Assembly (NCBI GenBank): GCA_018857735.1
Contig: JABMCL010002823.1
Location: 82,001-146,000 of the forward strand
Reading direction: 5' to 3'
DNA: 64,000 nucleotides
Source of the DNA: Alviniconcha marisindica
Taxonomy: Eukaryota; Mollusca; Gastropoda; Provannidae
In this document: one piece after another, positions 22,258-35,600 of the stretch
Numbering within the stretch: the stretch's first letter is position 1
Layout of the letters: every line of letters starts with the position of its first letter
Notes under the pieces: model-generated
Database searches by the model: none
What the model was told of the DNA's origin: nothing
The model's input: only the letters and a program-made list of their open reading frames with translations
Translations under genes and position numbers: made by a program

Positions 22258-25200
22258 CTAGGGGGAGCTGTTCAGGCTGCCAGCGGAAACTTCCAAATCC
22301 ACCATGGGCATGGCCACCTTGATTTCACGAGACATGATGACCAGACGCTGAAAACAGACAAACTCATGCTGACAATGTGAGAAATTCTACCCAGCACTAG
22401 TTATGCATATTTTCTTGTGAGAAGATAATCAAGGAAGTGCATTTTTGGTTGCCTCTTGAATCAGTGCTACACAGAGGTATTATTGTCTCCAAGTATTCTT
22501 ACTTATTTAAACCTGACCAAATCACAACAGAACCATGGCTGGAATGGCTACCATGGAAAGCCTGTTACAAAACCAAAAGAAAAAAAGGGTCTGTATCAGC
22601 TCACATAATTATGACCAGTCTATACTGAAACCTTCACTGTCAGGCTGAGGAGCAGAACGTGAAGACTAGAAAGAACATCCTCTGTCAGCAAACACTTTGA
22701 TATTTTATCATGAAGGTGTGATAACTGTGAACACCAGAAAATCAAAACAGCTGATAATACAAGAAATGGGGTTAAAGACTTAAACTAAAGTAGCTAACCC
22801 TACTTCAAATCATTGACCCACCTGTGTGGGATCTAGCTGTGAGAAGTGCTCTGATCGATGAGAAATGGGCGAGATTGGAGGTGACACACTGCTGGGAACT
22901 GCGTCCTGCTGCAAAACACACATGCTGAACTTCAAATTTTACTGCCAAGTCATGAGCACACTGACGAGCTGATACACCAACAACAAAAACTGAACAAACT
23001 GGATACCATGGTCATGGAAAGCGACGGACAAAAACAGAAGTTTCATAGATGACTGGTAAACTCAAACAAATTCTTTATTTTATGGTTAGCAGAAGCACAT
23101 ACCTGCATACACACAACAAGGCAGTGCAGTTCTGCTGTTGCAATTGCTATTAGTATTAACTCTTCCACTAAACCATTCTGAATTTTTCAGCACCTGCTAA
23201 TGATGTAGAACCTGTCTTCTGAGACCACCATAAAAATCAAGCAAAAAATGGTTTAAAATGCTTTTAAGTGTGGGCAGGGGTTTGTTTGCATAAGAATGGT
23301 ACAGATTCAGAAGAAAATGGTCTTGCGCCTTTCACCTCAGACAATGCATTCTGGCGCGGACTCATGACAACCCTTTTAGAGAAATATTCTGGGCAACCTG
23401 TGGAATTCTGATCACATGATCAATGACACAGAAGCTTGCTTGCAAATGATGTCATTTGATTATGTTTCAGAGTTCTAAAAGTTGATTAAATGAAAGGGTT
23501 AGGAAAGGGTCAAATCCCTGGTCAGGCTGGTCTTTGACCAGGTGTTCCACCATTGTGTTACACACTTCCTCTCACCTGGCCCAGATGAGGCTTCGCTGCA
23601 GATTGTGTGGCCCTGCCTCCCTTTCCCGCATCCTCATCCTGCAGCATCTGCAGCTGGTCATGCTGGTGCTTCTGCAGCTCCAGCAGACTCTGCAGTCGCT
23701 GCTGGGCTTCGGCATGCTGGCGGTTCAGCTCAGCAATCTGGTTCTCCATGATCCGGGAGCTCTCTTTGCTGGCAGTGCTGACCCCTGCACCAGACAGCTG
23801 TGGCTGGCTGTTCCCTGCTGCTCCGCTAGGAACTGAGGTGTTGGTGTAGGATGCTGTTTGGGGCCGGGACTGCAACAAAACCATGAGTAAAACCGTGAGC
23901 AAAACTGCAAGTACAGCCATGACGTGACATTTGCGGTGACGTAACATGCAGCATAAAAAATTAAAAAATGACGTAACATGCAGCATAAAAATATAAACAA
24001 TTTTTTTTTTACAAAAGCAAGTGATGTTTGTCACCATGTTGCTCAGTTTCTTTCTCAGCACAATTTCTTTAGCAAAGAACCCCCTTTGCATCGTGTAGCC
24101 TGTGAGTTCACCTCCCATCATGCAACAGTAATGGTCTAAAAGCTGCATGTGACATTGGTCATTAAATGGAAACAAGAAGAAAGCTATACACCAGGAAGTT
24201 ATAAAATCTTCATGAGATTGCACACAGAGGTGGGAGTCTGCACTGAAACTTGACTCAGGAGAAATATCCTATGCTGGGAGTCTGCAGTGAAACTTGACTC
24301 TAGGAGAAATATCCTATGCATCACAGGGATGCAAGAGTGCGCTGAAACTTTACGCAGGAGAAAAACCCTATGCACCAGAAGGGAGTGGGATCTGCATAAG
24401 TGGGAAGCTGATCCAACTGAGCTACATCCCCACTCTTATCTTAGTGGATCCAGAAGGACCGATTAACTCACAAGGACTGAAGGTACCCGAGTGACGGGGC
24501 CAGCGGCATGGGATCCTGGCATCGGCACAGCCACATTGCTCTGAACCAGCGGAATGGGCCTGGGCACGTTGACGGTGGCCATGACGGGAAGGGTTTGTGT
24601 CAGCCGGGGTGGGTCTGCACGCCCAGTGGAAGTGGAGGAGACGGAGGCGGCCAAGGAGGCAGATGCTGTGGAGGCTGCAGCTGTATGTTGCTGGGAGTTG
24701 CTTTCTTCAACAAGGCTAGGGATGTCCACCAGGGAGGTCTGTCGCTCTGTGGTGCAAGAGGTGCAGTGAATCTCAGCACATCCTTTGATATATGTAGATA
24801 CAACACTGGTGCTTATAAAGAATACAGAGTTTTGTCCCCAATCCACGCCTTACAGTTACATTACTGCAAACAGATTTTAGCACACAGCACAGTTAACTCA
24901 ATTCAAGCCTGTGCCAAAAGTGCAGCATTGTGCTTTAAAACATCAGTTTCTTGGGATAATCATACTGGAAAGTAACCCAAAGATACGTGTGATCAACAAG
25001 AATATGACATCCACACAGGCAGATCAACAAGAATTACACCCCTCTACACAAAATGATAACTAGAGAGAAAGAGGTTGTCATTGTTCATCAGACTCTGCAC
25101 TATTGCACAGGCATGGTAACAAGCAAGACAGCAGTGACCACAACTGACTTGGTTTCAGCGTCTCCTGTAGGCTTTCCTCCTGCACTCGTGTTTTGCGCAC

Positions 25201-25283
25201 CACAGGGGAGAGAAGCACGGCGGCTGAGGGCTGCATCACGCAGTCAGGAAGAGCACTGTAGTTCTCGTCTCCATTCTCACTCC
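22258..25283 (-). CDS. SPICE1: SPICE1 C-terminal exons (25283-25149, 24746-24487, 23869-23576, 22908-22822, 22347-22258)
   Basis: Ser/Thr/Pro-rich linker (STASASLAASVSST), then a coiled coil with heptads (NQIAELNRQHAEAQQRLQSL and LELQKHQHDQLQ), a proline motif PPISPISHR, and the tail RLVIMSREIKVAMPMVD ending in TAG at 22260-22258. The donor at 25149 (GTCAGT) and its phase fit the next exon. Confidence 0.85.
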
Positions 25284-28200
25284 CTGGCAAGGTCAAGGCA
25301 ACAAAATTTACACACAGTGTTACAGTGCAACACCTGATACAGGATTGGGAATTCTGTCAAAGAAACAGCAGTAACAATCGATAATTTAGGGTGGGTGTGG
25401 CAGACATTTTTGTGTTGGCAACACTGGGCAGCTCTGTAGTCTGCCCAGCGTTGCTAACACAAAAATGTCTGCCACACCCACCCACCAGAAGCACTCTGAC
25501 AAGAGACCATCCCACTTTTCAGAACCACTTCTGGAAGAAGAAAAAATGTCCTTTATGTTTCCATGTCAGTGACCCACAAGGATCAAGGTAACACTGCACT
25601 TGTATCCACATGACAGTGTGTGCAGGTCTTGTATCCACATGACAGTGTGTGCTGGTCTTGTATCCACATGACAGTGTGTGCTGGTCTTGTATCCACATGA
25701 CAGTGTGTGCTGGTCTTGTATCCACATGACAGTGTGTGCGGTCTTGTATCCACATGACAGTGTGTGCGGGTCTTGTATCCACATGACAGTGTGTGCGGGT
25801 CTTGTATCCACATGACAGTGTGTGCGGGTCTTGTATCCACATGACAGTGTGTGCAGGTCTTGTATCCACATGACGGTGTGTGCAGGTCTTGTATCCACAT
25901 GACGGTGTGTGCAGGTCTTGTATCCACATGTCAGTGTGTGCAGGTCTTGTATCCACATGACAGTGTGTGCAGGTCTTGTATCCACATGTCAGTGTGTGCG
26001 GGTCTTGTATCCACATGACAGTGTGTGCAGGTCTTGTATCCACATGACAGTGTGTGCGGATCTTGTATCCACATGATGGTGTGTGCAGGTCTTGTATCCA
26101 CATGACAGTGTGTGCAGGTCTTGTATCCACATGACAGTGTGTGCGGGTCTTGTATCCACATGACAGTCTGTGCAGGTCTTGTATCCACATGACAGTGTGC
26201 AGGTCTTGTATCCACATGACAGTGTGTGCGGGTCTTGTATCCACATGACAGTGTGTGCAGGTCTTGTATCCACATGACAGTGTGTGCAGGTCTTGTATCC
26301 ACATGACAGTGTGTGCAGGTCTTGTATCCACATGACAGTGTGTGCAGGTCTTGTATCCACATGACAGTGTGTGCAGGTGAGGGGAAATGGCTGCATGTGC
26401 TATCTTCTGCCTCAGCATTCTGGGTGAATGTCATGGTTTAAACTGAGAAAAGCTAACAAACAAATAAACAGTCATGAAGCTCATGGTTTAAACTGCAGAA
26501 AGCTGACAAACAAATAAAAAGTCCATCAAACTGAGGAAAGCTAACAAACAAACAGTCCATGAAGCTCATGGTTTAAACTGAGAAAAGCTAACAAACAAAC
26601 AAACAGTCCATGAAGCTCATGGTTTAAACTGAGGAAAGCTAACAAACATGCAGTCCACTGACCAGCAGAGGCAGCTTTGCTGGGCGTGGAATGTTTTGAA
26701 CCCTGCATTGACTGTTGGTGCTTCAGTTCCAACACCTGAGCCTGCACACACAAAAAACAAGTCGGGGATTAAACCTGCATGTGCTCCAAGCTCCAACACC
26801 TGAGCCAGCACACAAAAACAAGTCAAGCTATTCCCCCTACACATTACTTTGTCCAAGTTCTCCCCCCCCCCACCCACCCCCCCCACACACACTGCTTTGT
26901 CCAAGTTCTCCCCCCCACACACCTCCCCCTCCCCCCCCCCCCCCCCACACTGCGTCCAGTCCCCCCCCCCTCATCTCCCCCCCACACACTGCTTTGTCCA
27001 CTTCTCCTCCCCCCCCACCCCCCCCCCCACACTGCTTTGTCCAAGTTCCCCTCCCCCACACACTGCTTTGTCAAAGTTCTCCTCCCCTCACACACTGCAT
27101 TGTCCAACTTCTCCTCCCCTCACACACACTGCTTTGTCCCAGTTCTCCCCCAACACACACTGCTTTGTCTCAGTTCTCCTCCCCCAACACCCACTGCTTT
27201 GTCTCAGTTCTCCTCCCCCAACACACACTGCTTTGTCCCATCTCCCCCAACACATACTCTTTGTCCAGTTCTCCTCCCCCAAACACACTGCTTTGTCCAA
27301 GTTCTACCACACCCCCCCTCCCCCCCCCCACCCCCCGCTTTGTCCAAGTTCTCCTCCCTCACACACTGCTTTGTCCAAGTTCCCCTCCCCTCACACACTG
27401 CTTTGTCCAAGTTCCCCTCCCCTCGCACACTGCTTTGTCCAAGTTCCCCTCCCCCAACACACCCTGCTTTGTCCCAGTTCTCCCACATGTAAGCCAAGCA
27501 CATGCTTACACAGGAGGACATTTCAAAGAGGTATTAGTGCGATCACATCAACACTACTGAGTGCTCCCTCACCTGAAGAAGAGCCATTTCTCCCTGAACT
27601 TGCTGCCGATAGCGATGGAATTCACAAGTCTGCTTGGCAAACTCCTCCTGTGTCACAATCATCTCCTGCAGTACATGTATAAATGCGAAAATGTTAATCC
27701 TACAGTGGTACATGTATAAATGTGAATCCTGCAGTGTACATGTATAAATGTGAATCCTGCAGTGTACATGTATAGATGTGAATCCTGCAGTGGTACATGT
27801 ATAAATGTGAATCCTGCAGTGTACATGTATAAATGTGAACCATGCAGTGTACATGTATAAATGTGAATCCTACAGTGTGCATGTATAAATGTGAATCCTA
27901 CAGTGTACATGTATAAATGTGAACCATGCAGTGTACATGTATAAATGTGAATCCTACAGTGTACATGTATAGATGTGAACCCTGCAGTGGTACATGTATA
28001 AATGTGAACCCTGCAGTGGTACATGGCTGTCACTTTCTCCCCTCCCTCCAGTCAGCTTGGCTTAACAGTCAAGCCCTGGGTAGGTGTTCAAAATACATTG
28101 TACATACTCCCATTATGCTTCTTCCCCTGTCCACACACACACAATCGGCTTCCAGAAAAATGCCTGTACTATTCTCATAAAAAGAGGAACATGAAAGAAT

Positions 28201-29616
28201 TATATCAATAAGCATGTCAATTATTATGAAAGTGCACAACTACATGTACTATTGAACGATAAATGAATCACTCCCAGTACTACCGGCTAACTAACTACTG
28301 ATCAGTGAATGAACCACTACATGTACCCCTGATCACTGAATATATCACTACATGTACTACTGAACAGTGACTGAACCACTACACGTACTACTGAACAATG
28401 AATGAACCACTACATGTACTATTGAACAGTGACTGAACCACTACATGTACTATTGAACAATGAATGAACCACTACATGTACTACTGAACAATGACTGAAC
28501 CACTACATGTACTACTGAACAATGACTGAAACACTACATGTATTGTTGAACAATGATAGAACCACTACATGTACTACTGAACAATGACTGAACCATTACA
28601 TGTACTACTGAACAATGAATGAACCACTACATGTACTACTGAACAATGACTGAACAACTACATGTACTACTGAACAATTACTGAACAACTACTGAACAAT
28701 GACTGAACCACTGCATGTACTACTGAACAATGACTGAACCACTACATGTACTACTGAACAATGACTGAACAACTACATGTACTACTGAACAATGACTGAA
28801 CAACTACATGTACTACTGAACAATGACTGAACCACTGCATGTACTACTGAACAATGACTGAACCACTGCATGTACTACTGAACAATGACTGAAACACTAC
28901 ATGTGCTACTGAACAATGACTGAACCACTGCATGTACTACTGAACAATGAATGAACCACTACATGTACTACTGAACAATGACTGAACCACTGCATGTACT
29001 ACTGATCTGACTCAATCACTCCATGTACTATTGATCAGTGAATGAACCACTACATGTACCACTGAACAAAGAATGAAGGCATAAGTGGTGCCAAGGAAAT
29101 GTGACCTCTTGTTTTCTCTCCAGATTTGTGTGTTCATTCCACCGACCTGCGTAATGGAGTCGATGGTGACTGTAAGCTGCCGCACATCCTGTGCAAGTTG
29201 TTCCCGAACCATCATCTCCGCCTGAAGACGCAGTTCCGTCTGCAAACAATCAACAAGAACAGAAAATGCTGGGGAAATACGGCAGAGTGTACGTTACTGC
29301 TGTCACTGTGACAAAACTCTGTGTTTAAAACGCATGCACAAAACACAGCTTTGCTGAACTTGCTTACAGCAGAGTCATCTCCACAGAAGTACTGGCCGGG
29401 ACTGAGATCCCAGAATGTGGCGGAAAGAGAAAAATAATACCTAACATTTCACTGTCACTAATCAGAATGATTCTGCATTAAGATGGGCAGTGAGGGGAGT
29501 CGTTTGAATGTTTCATTAATCGTGAGTGGTAAAGTCAAAAGACAGTGTCAACAAATCAAAATACAGCAAAGTTTTGAAACTTGTAAAGGCTGATGAAAAA
29601 TTCTGAAGAGAGAATG

Positions 29617-29648
<32 letters not shown>

Positions 29649-32600
29649 AGCCAAAAAGAATGGAAGTTACTAACTGTATAAGAACATCCTTACAGTATAC
29701 ATTGTTGCTTAAAACCAGCCTTTTTCCCACCCAAGGCATGCTTCAGGTCACTTTCAATGATTACAAAAGCAAGCAGTGACAACAGACAGCCATGCCACTC
29801 TGCCCACTGATTCCAAAGACATGAAGGATGCCAGCAAATTCACCAACCTCTTTCATGTAATGTGTGAGTTTGGTGACAGCAGTGACCAGCGCCACAGTGT
29901 ACCCCGTAAAGGTCTCGCTGTTCTGGACATCCGCAGACGAGCGTCGGCCGGTCTTGTGCTCAAAATCAGCAATTTCTGCTTGCAAAGCATCCAGTACCTG
30001 AGGATGAAATTAAAACTTAATAACAAATGCAAATTGACAGCTTATGTCACGCTTGTTTCATCTCTTTCTCCAACTGTCCTTTTTTATTCACCCTAAGAAA
30101 TCTTCACAGATTTGCTAAGTAAGTGAAATATTACCTCCTTGGACATTGATCATGAACCTTTGTCAGGGCTTGTACAAGATTTTCACTCCAAAATACCCAA
30201 AGTTAAATACCATTTTCCCCCAAACTTTCCATATTTGGAAAAAGTCACCTCAGGTTTCCCAAATGTTTAAAGACTATTCAAACTCCTGTTTGTGCCTAGG
30301 GTGTGAAAAAATTGTTTGACTGAATGCACATTACTGACTTAATAAAGAAATGAAGTATGGCATAAATTCTAAAAGAAGATGCGCAAAACCAATACCATCA
30401 ACTAGCAGCAATGTTTCTTGAATGACCATAAACTCTTCTCTTGTACCCGCCTCATGTCATTCATGTCTGGATTTTTCTACTGGTTTTGTTTGGTAAAAAA
30501 TGAACCTAGACTTTTCTCTTTTGTACCCATTACACGTCACCCATTTTCACGGAAAGGTTTTGTCTAGAAGGAACCTATACTCCTGTCTTTTGTATTTGTC
30601 TTATATCACTCATGTTCATGGAATAAATCTAAACTCCTGTCTGTTGTACATGCCATGTCACTCATGTTCAAGGAAGGTTTTTGTCATGCAATGAATCAAG
30701 ACTCCACCTTACTGTTCCTGTCACATGTTCACGAACTGGAAAGTTTTTGTCATGGAATGACAGGTGTCCATTGTACCTCTCTCATGACTTTCATGTTTAT
30801 GGAAGGGTTTTGTCATGGAATGCATCTAGACCCCTCTCTACTGTACCTTTTTCATGTTGTTCATGTTCATGGAAGGGTTTTGTCATGGCATGCCTCTAGA
30901 TTCCTCTCTACTGTACCTTTCTCATGTCGTTCATGTTCATGGAAGGGTTTTGTCATGGAATGCATCTAGACCCCTCTCTACTGTACCTTTCTCATGTCGT
31001 TCATGTTCATGGAAGGGTTTTGTCATGGAATGCATCTAGACCCCTCTCTACCGTACCTTTCTCATGTCGTTCATGTTCATGGATGAGGAATTGGCCTGTG
31101 CTGGAGCAGATGGCTGTACTCTCCGCTTTGACTTCTTCACCTTTCCCGTATCGTTCAGCGCTGATTTGGGAGGTGTGGGTCGACCCCCACTGTCTGTTCT
31201 CTCACTGTTGGGTGGTGTCTGCAGGCCTACAAAGGTTGTGCAAAATAAATTTTAGCTCCACAGTGATTTTGGCTGCCCCTCCCCCCCTCCCCCCCACACA
31301 AAAGTGAAAGTATTGAGCAGAGGGTGGGTGGGTTGTGGTGGGGAAAGCAGAGTAGAAAGGGGGTGGGGAGTAGTCAGTGACCAGCAGCAGAGCTATGGTA
31401 ACACATACTTTTCTGGAGTTGTCCTGTGCTTTCAAAACGGAATGTTAAATCACCCCTAAGAAAAAAGAATGAGTTTTTCTTTGCTGTGGAATGACCGTCT
31501 CACCCTGTAACGCTGCCGCTGGTTCCCCCGCCAGGTGGGTACTGTGGGCAGGACCCTGGGCCTGTTGGATGAACTGCATGCTGCCGCCAACGTTGCCGCT
31601 GATGGTGCTGAGAGTGTGGTTGCCATCGCGCACACCGATACCATGGTGGTCCTGAGCCAGAAGCATCTGCTGCAGTTGATGCAGCCGCTGGAGGTCGGCT
31701 TGACCCAAGGATGAAGCTGTGGGAATGGCGTTGCTGTTGCTGTTCTCCTCCTCTCGCAAGTACTGCTGGAAGCGTTGCAGATCCAGTCTGGACTGGAAAC
31801 TGATGGGGTCCGGACGCTGGCCCTCGTCCTCTTCTGAGTCTTCCTCTGAGCTGCCGGACAGGTCATTGAGAGCGGACTGGCTCATCACTGACTCACTCAG
31901 CTTTTCTATTCGGGTTCGGATCTCCGGCGCTAATGGCAAGCTGGTGCTTCCATTGCTGAAAATCATTGACAGCCTTTCAAATCACGACCAGAAAACTGGG
32001 ACTATTGTACATGACCCCACCCCCCACCCAAAAAACAAACCCGTTAACCACACACACACCAAAACATGTCAACAAACGAACTGTAAACAAAAGAACACTG
32101 TTCTAAGACAAAAATAAATAAAATAACAACAAAAAAGACCAACAGAAAATGTCTTCCTCATGGAACTTTACAGTAAGAGAATGAAAATACTTATGATTGA
32201 ATGTCTTCCTTTCACAAAATGGACTTTTGTATCTGTTCCTTTAAAAAAAAAAAAAAACTTTTCTTCCGTCTTTTAATCCAAATGATGAGCACTGATCAAA
32301 ATGGAAAAGGACTTGACCTATGTATTACCTCTGCTGATTTCCTGGTGGCATTGTGACGTTGGGATGCCCTGTGAATTTCTGCAAATATACATCAGGCAAA
32401 CATTATCAGAAATGCGTATCATATATCATAACATGTATATATGAGGTATATTGCACATAAAAACAAACAAACGTCACACATGTAGGCTGCTGCTGATATT
32501 TAATTTTCAGTACCAATGCTCAGCTTTGTGTGAAAGTGTGATGCAACCCAGCCAGGAGATGCCAGTATCCTTTAGGAGTCAGCACCAGCTCTCCCTTCAC

Positions 32601-35600
32601 CTCTGTAGCATTGCTCACTTTCACACAGTGGTCCCAGATGTGTCAGAATCACTGCATAAGTACAAACCATACAGTAATATATGCAGAAAGTACATCATTA
32701 ATGTGTCATGTCATTCGATGAAATATTTCAATTTTAATGTCTTCTCAGCCCAGTCGAACCACTGGACATACGTGGTGGTCTCTGATTCAGGTCAGGGCTC
32801 AGTTTTTCTTTTGTTACATTTAATTTCCCAGCCAGCATACATTTACAAGACAAGTACACAGGTGTTATGCTGTTACCATTTTTGACTGGCACTGTTGTGA
32901 AAAACATTCTTAGAAGCTTGGTAGCCCCGCCCTCACTGCAGGGACTCCAAACGGACTGCCCAGCCAAACAAAGATGACATGCAATGTTTGCTGGCGGCAA
33001 ACTCTTCTGGTTATTGTGCCAGTCGTCAAATCTCACCTGGTGCCAGGTTTCAGGCACTCTGCGTCCCTTGAGGGCCAGAAATCTTGAAATTTATCAAATA
33101 AAGTCTGCAATGCTCACTGTTGGAAAGTTTAAACTCAACTGTTCCGGTCCACCCAATTTGTTATTTAAACAGTGGTTTCACCCAGTTTGTTATTTAAACA
33201 GTGGTTTCCTCCAGTTAGTTATTTAAACAGTGGTTTCCTCCAGTTTGTTATTTAAATTTCCTCCAGTTTGTTATTTAAAGTGGTTTCTTCCAGTTTGTTA
33301 TTTAAACAGTGGTTTCCTCCAGTTTGTTATTTAAACAGTGGTTTCTTCCAGTTTGTTATTTAAACAGTGGTTTCCTCCAGTTTGTTATTTAAACAGTGGT
33401 TTCCTCCAGTTTCCCAGCAAGAGCTCAGGAGCTGTGTGAACGGGGAGGTGGTGCTGAGCTCTCACTCGCAGAGATACATGCCCTCTTGGATCAGCAGTTG
33501 CTTTCGCCAACACTGTCTTTGTGACTCTGTTCCCTACAACTTTTGAAACAGTAAGCCGGAAAGTACACAAGCTGCTTTGCCTTTGCAGGTTCCCTACCAC
33601 CATAATATCTATTGTTCTGATGGTAGCCAGCCTGTGGTGGGAGTGAGCACCTCAACATACATACCCTACACCCCCCCCCCCCCCCCCCCCCCATAAACCA
33701 TGTGAAGGTTATGTGGATGTGGATGTTAAGCATTATCAGTGCTTTCTTTTCACACCTATTTGACACATGTCATCCACTTTACATTTTCTCCTAGGATATT
33801 TAGTATTGTCTTACCTTAGCATCGTCTCCAAACAGATCTTTCACCATTGACAGCATGTGGTCTGTTTTCGACAACACCGTGTCCAGCTGGAAAATGAAAA
33901 TGAAAAACGTGTTCAAATCACTTCTGTGCCATGATACATGAATTGCCTGGCTAGTCATTTTTTTTATGACTGGAAACAGTTAAAAGACGCTTTGGCTTCT
34001 CAGATACCTTTGAAGTCTCTGTAGACATGGGCTTTTTTTTGTTCACGCAGACAGCCTAATCACATTACTCAATATCCTACACATATTTTGTGTTATAACT
34101 TCTAACCAGTGTTAAAACAAAATAAGCAGAGAAGGACAGCATGGGGGGTAGGGGGAAGAGTCAGGCAGAGAAAAGGGGGGGGGGGAGGCAAACAGACGGA
34201 GAGGGCACACATATGAGTACAGGATGATGGAAAGAGCACCACAGAGGAGAGAGGCAGAAAGGATGGGGTGGGGGTACAGAGACAGAGACAGAGAGAGAAA
34301 CAAAGAGAGATGGGAGGAAGTTTTGAACCAATTCTGGAATCACTAAGTACAGCTCTATTATAAAATATATACATAACTCTTTGACATCATGGTTACTTTA
34401 CCTGCTGCTGGTCATGCAGCACCTCCTTCAAGATGGCCACCTGCCGGGCCTCCACATTGGTCAGCCCTGACCGCTGCTTTTGCTTCTCTGCAGCCAAACA
34501 AGCTACAAATCACTCCACGTTTCAGTGTGCCCACACAGGCCTTCTAGTACTACAACCAGGAAGTGTCTTCAGCAAAAACCCATGGTGTGTGGGAACGCAT
34601 GCCAGACGTGTACAATGGAGCACTGTTCACAAAAACTTTCAGTGACCCAAAAAGGTGTTTAAGTCATCAGGATTCAGAGGAAACCATTATATAATGTAAA
34701 AGAAAAATCTAGCCAGTGGGATCAGAAAACTATCCTGTCTTACCAGCTCTCTGGAATCATCAAAATCTCTGTTTATCCAAATTAAGTTGTTCACATGTGT
34801 GTGTGTGTTGTCTGGACCGAGAAAGGTTCAATACTTTTAGTTTTAAACAGGAAAAGTGGGTTGTGATTGCCAGTGTCAGAGACAAAAGGCACCCCCCAAA
34901 AAAGAAACATCAAATTAAATCAAAAAGATTCTCTTACAATTCCTTGCTCACACTGAGGTTGACTGCATGGTTGAGTGGACATTAATGATTCAAACCCAAT
35001 TACCAGCTTACTTACCTTTTCTCAGTTTCTCTAGCTTGACAGATATGTGGTTGTGGGACTTGTGGGCATCTCTCCTTCGTTTCTGATAAACAGATAAACA
35101 GCGTTATCGACCACTAGTAAGTCATGAGTCCCATTCAGTAAGTCTACAAAACAGATCATGATCAAGAGCCAGTGGACAGTGATAAGGCCCCAGGACAAAG
35201 GGTGCACACACTTCTTGAAGCCAAGTCTGCACACAAACATGCTTATCAACCACACATCTCCCTTTCATTAAAATCTTCGCTCAGCTCAACCGACTGGAAG
35301 ACCACATATAATCATTGCCATGGCCATTTGACTTCAACCATCAGGATTTCTTGGTGCAGATGTAAACAGCCTTTTAAAGAGCTAATCTTCTCAAATAAAG
35401 TTTTATTCTGCAGGTAGAAGAGAACAAAATAAAATCTTAAAATCAAGAATTTAGTTTAAAAACGCTCCTTTAATTTTATATTCAGTTTCTAAAGCACCAG
35501 TTTATGACATCCTTCCTTCAACCATTGCTGTATTTACTAATTTAGTTACATCATAGGGTCCTCAAAACTCAGCTAACGAGCAGTTTTTTGTTGGTGCTCA

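Noticed and set aside
25597..26376. CRISPR-like regular repeats
   Set aside because: Units are directly adjacent without unique spacers, and the DNA is eukaryotic.
25519..26434. A 299-residue - strand frame of CGYKTCTHCHVDTRP repeats
   Set aside because: Product of the 29-bp minisatellite. The same peptide series appears in all three frames, and SPICE1 splicing skips the region.
26715..27682. Pro-rich 237-281-residue + strand frames
   Set aside because: C-rich tandem array. Real - strand SPICE1 exons lie at each end.
31219..31221. CTGCAG as acceptor for the SPICE1 exon at 31.2 kb
   Set aside because: With the one-base carry-over from 31504 it reads a stop within six codons. The TTTGTAG eight bases earlier restores frame.
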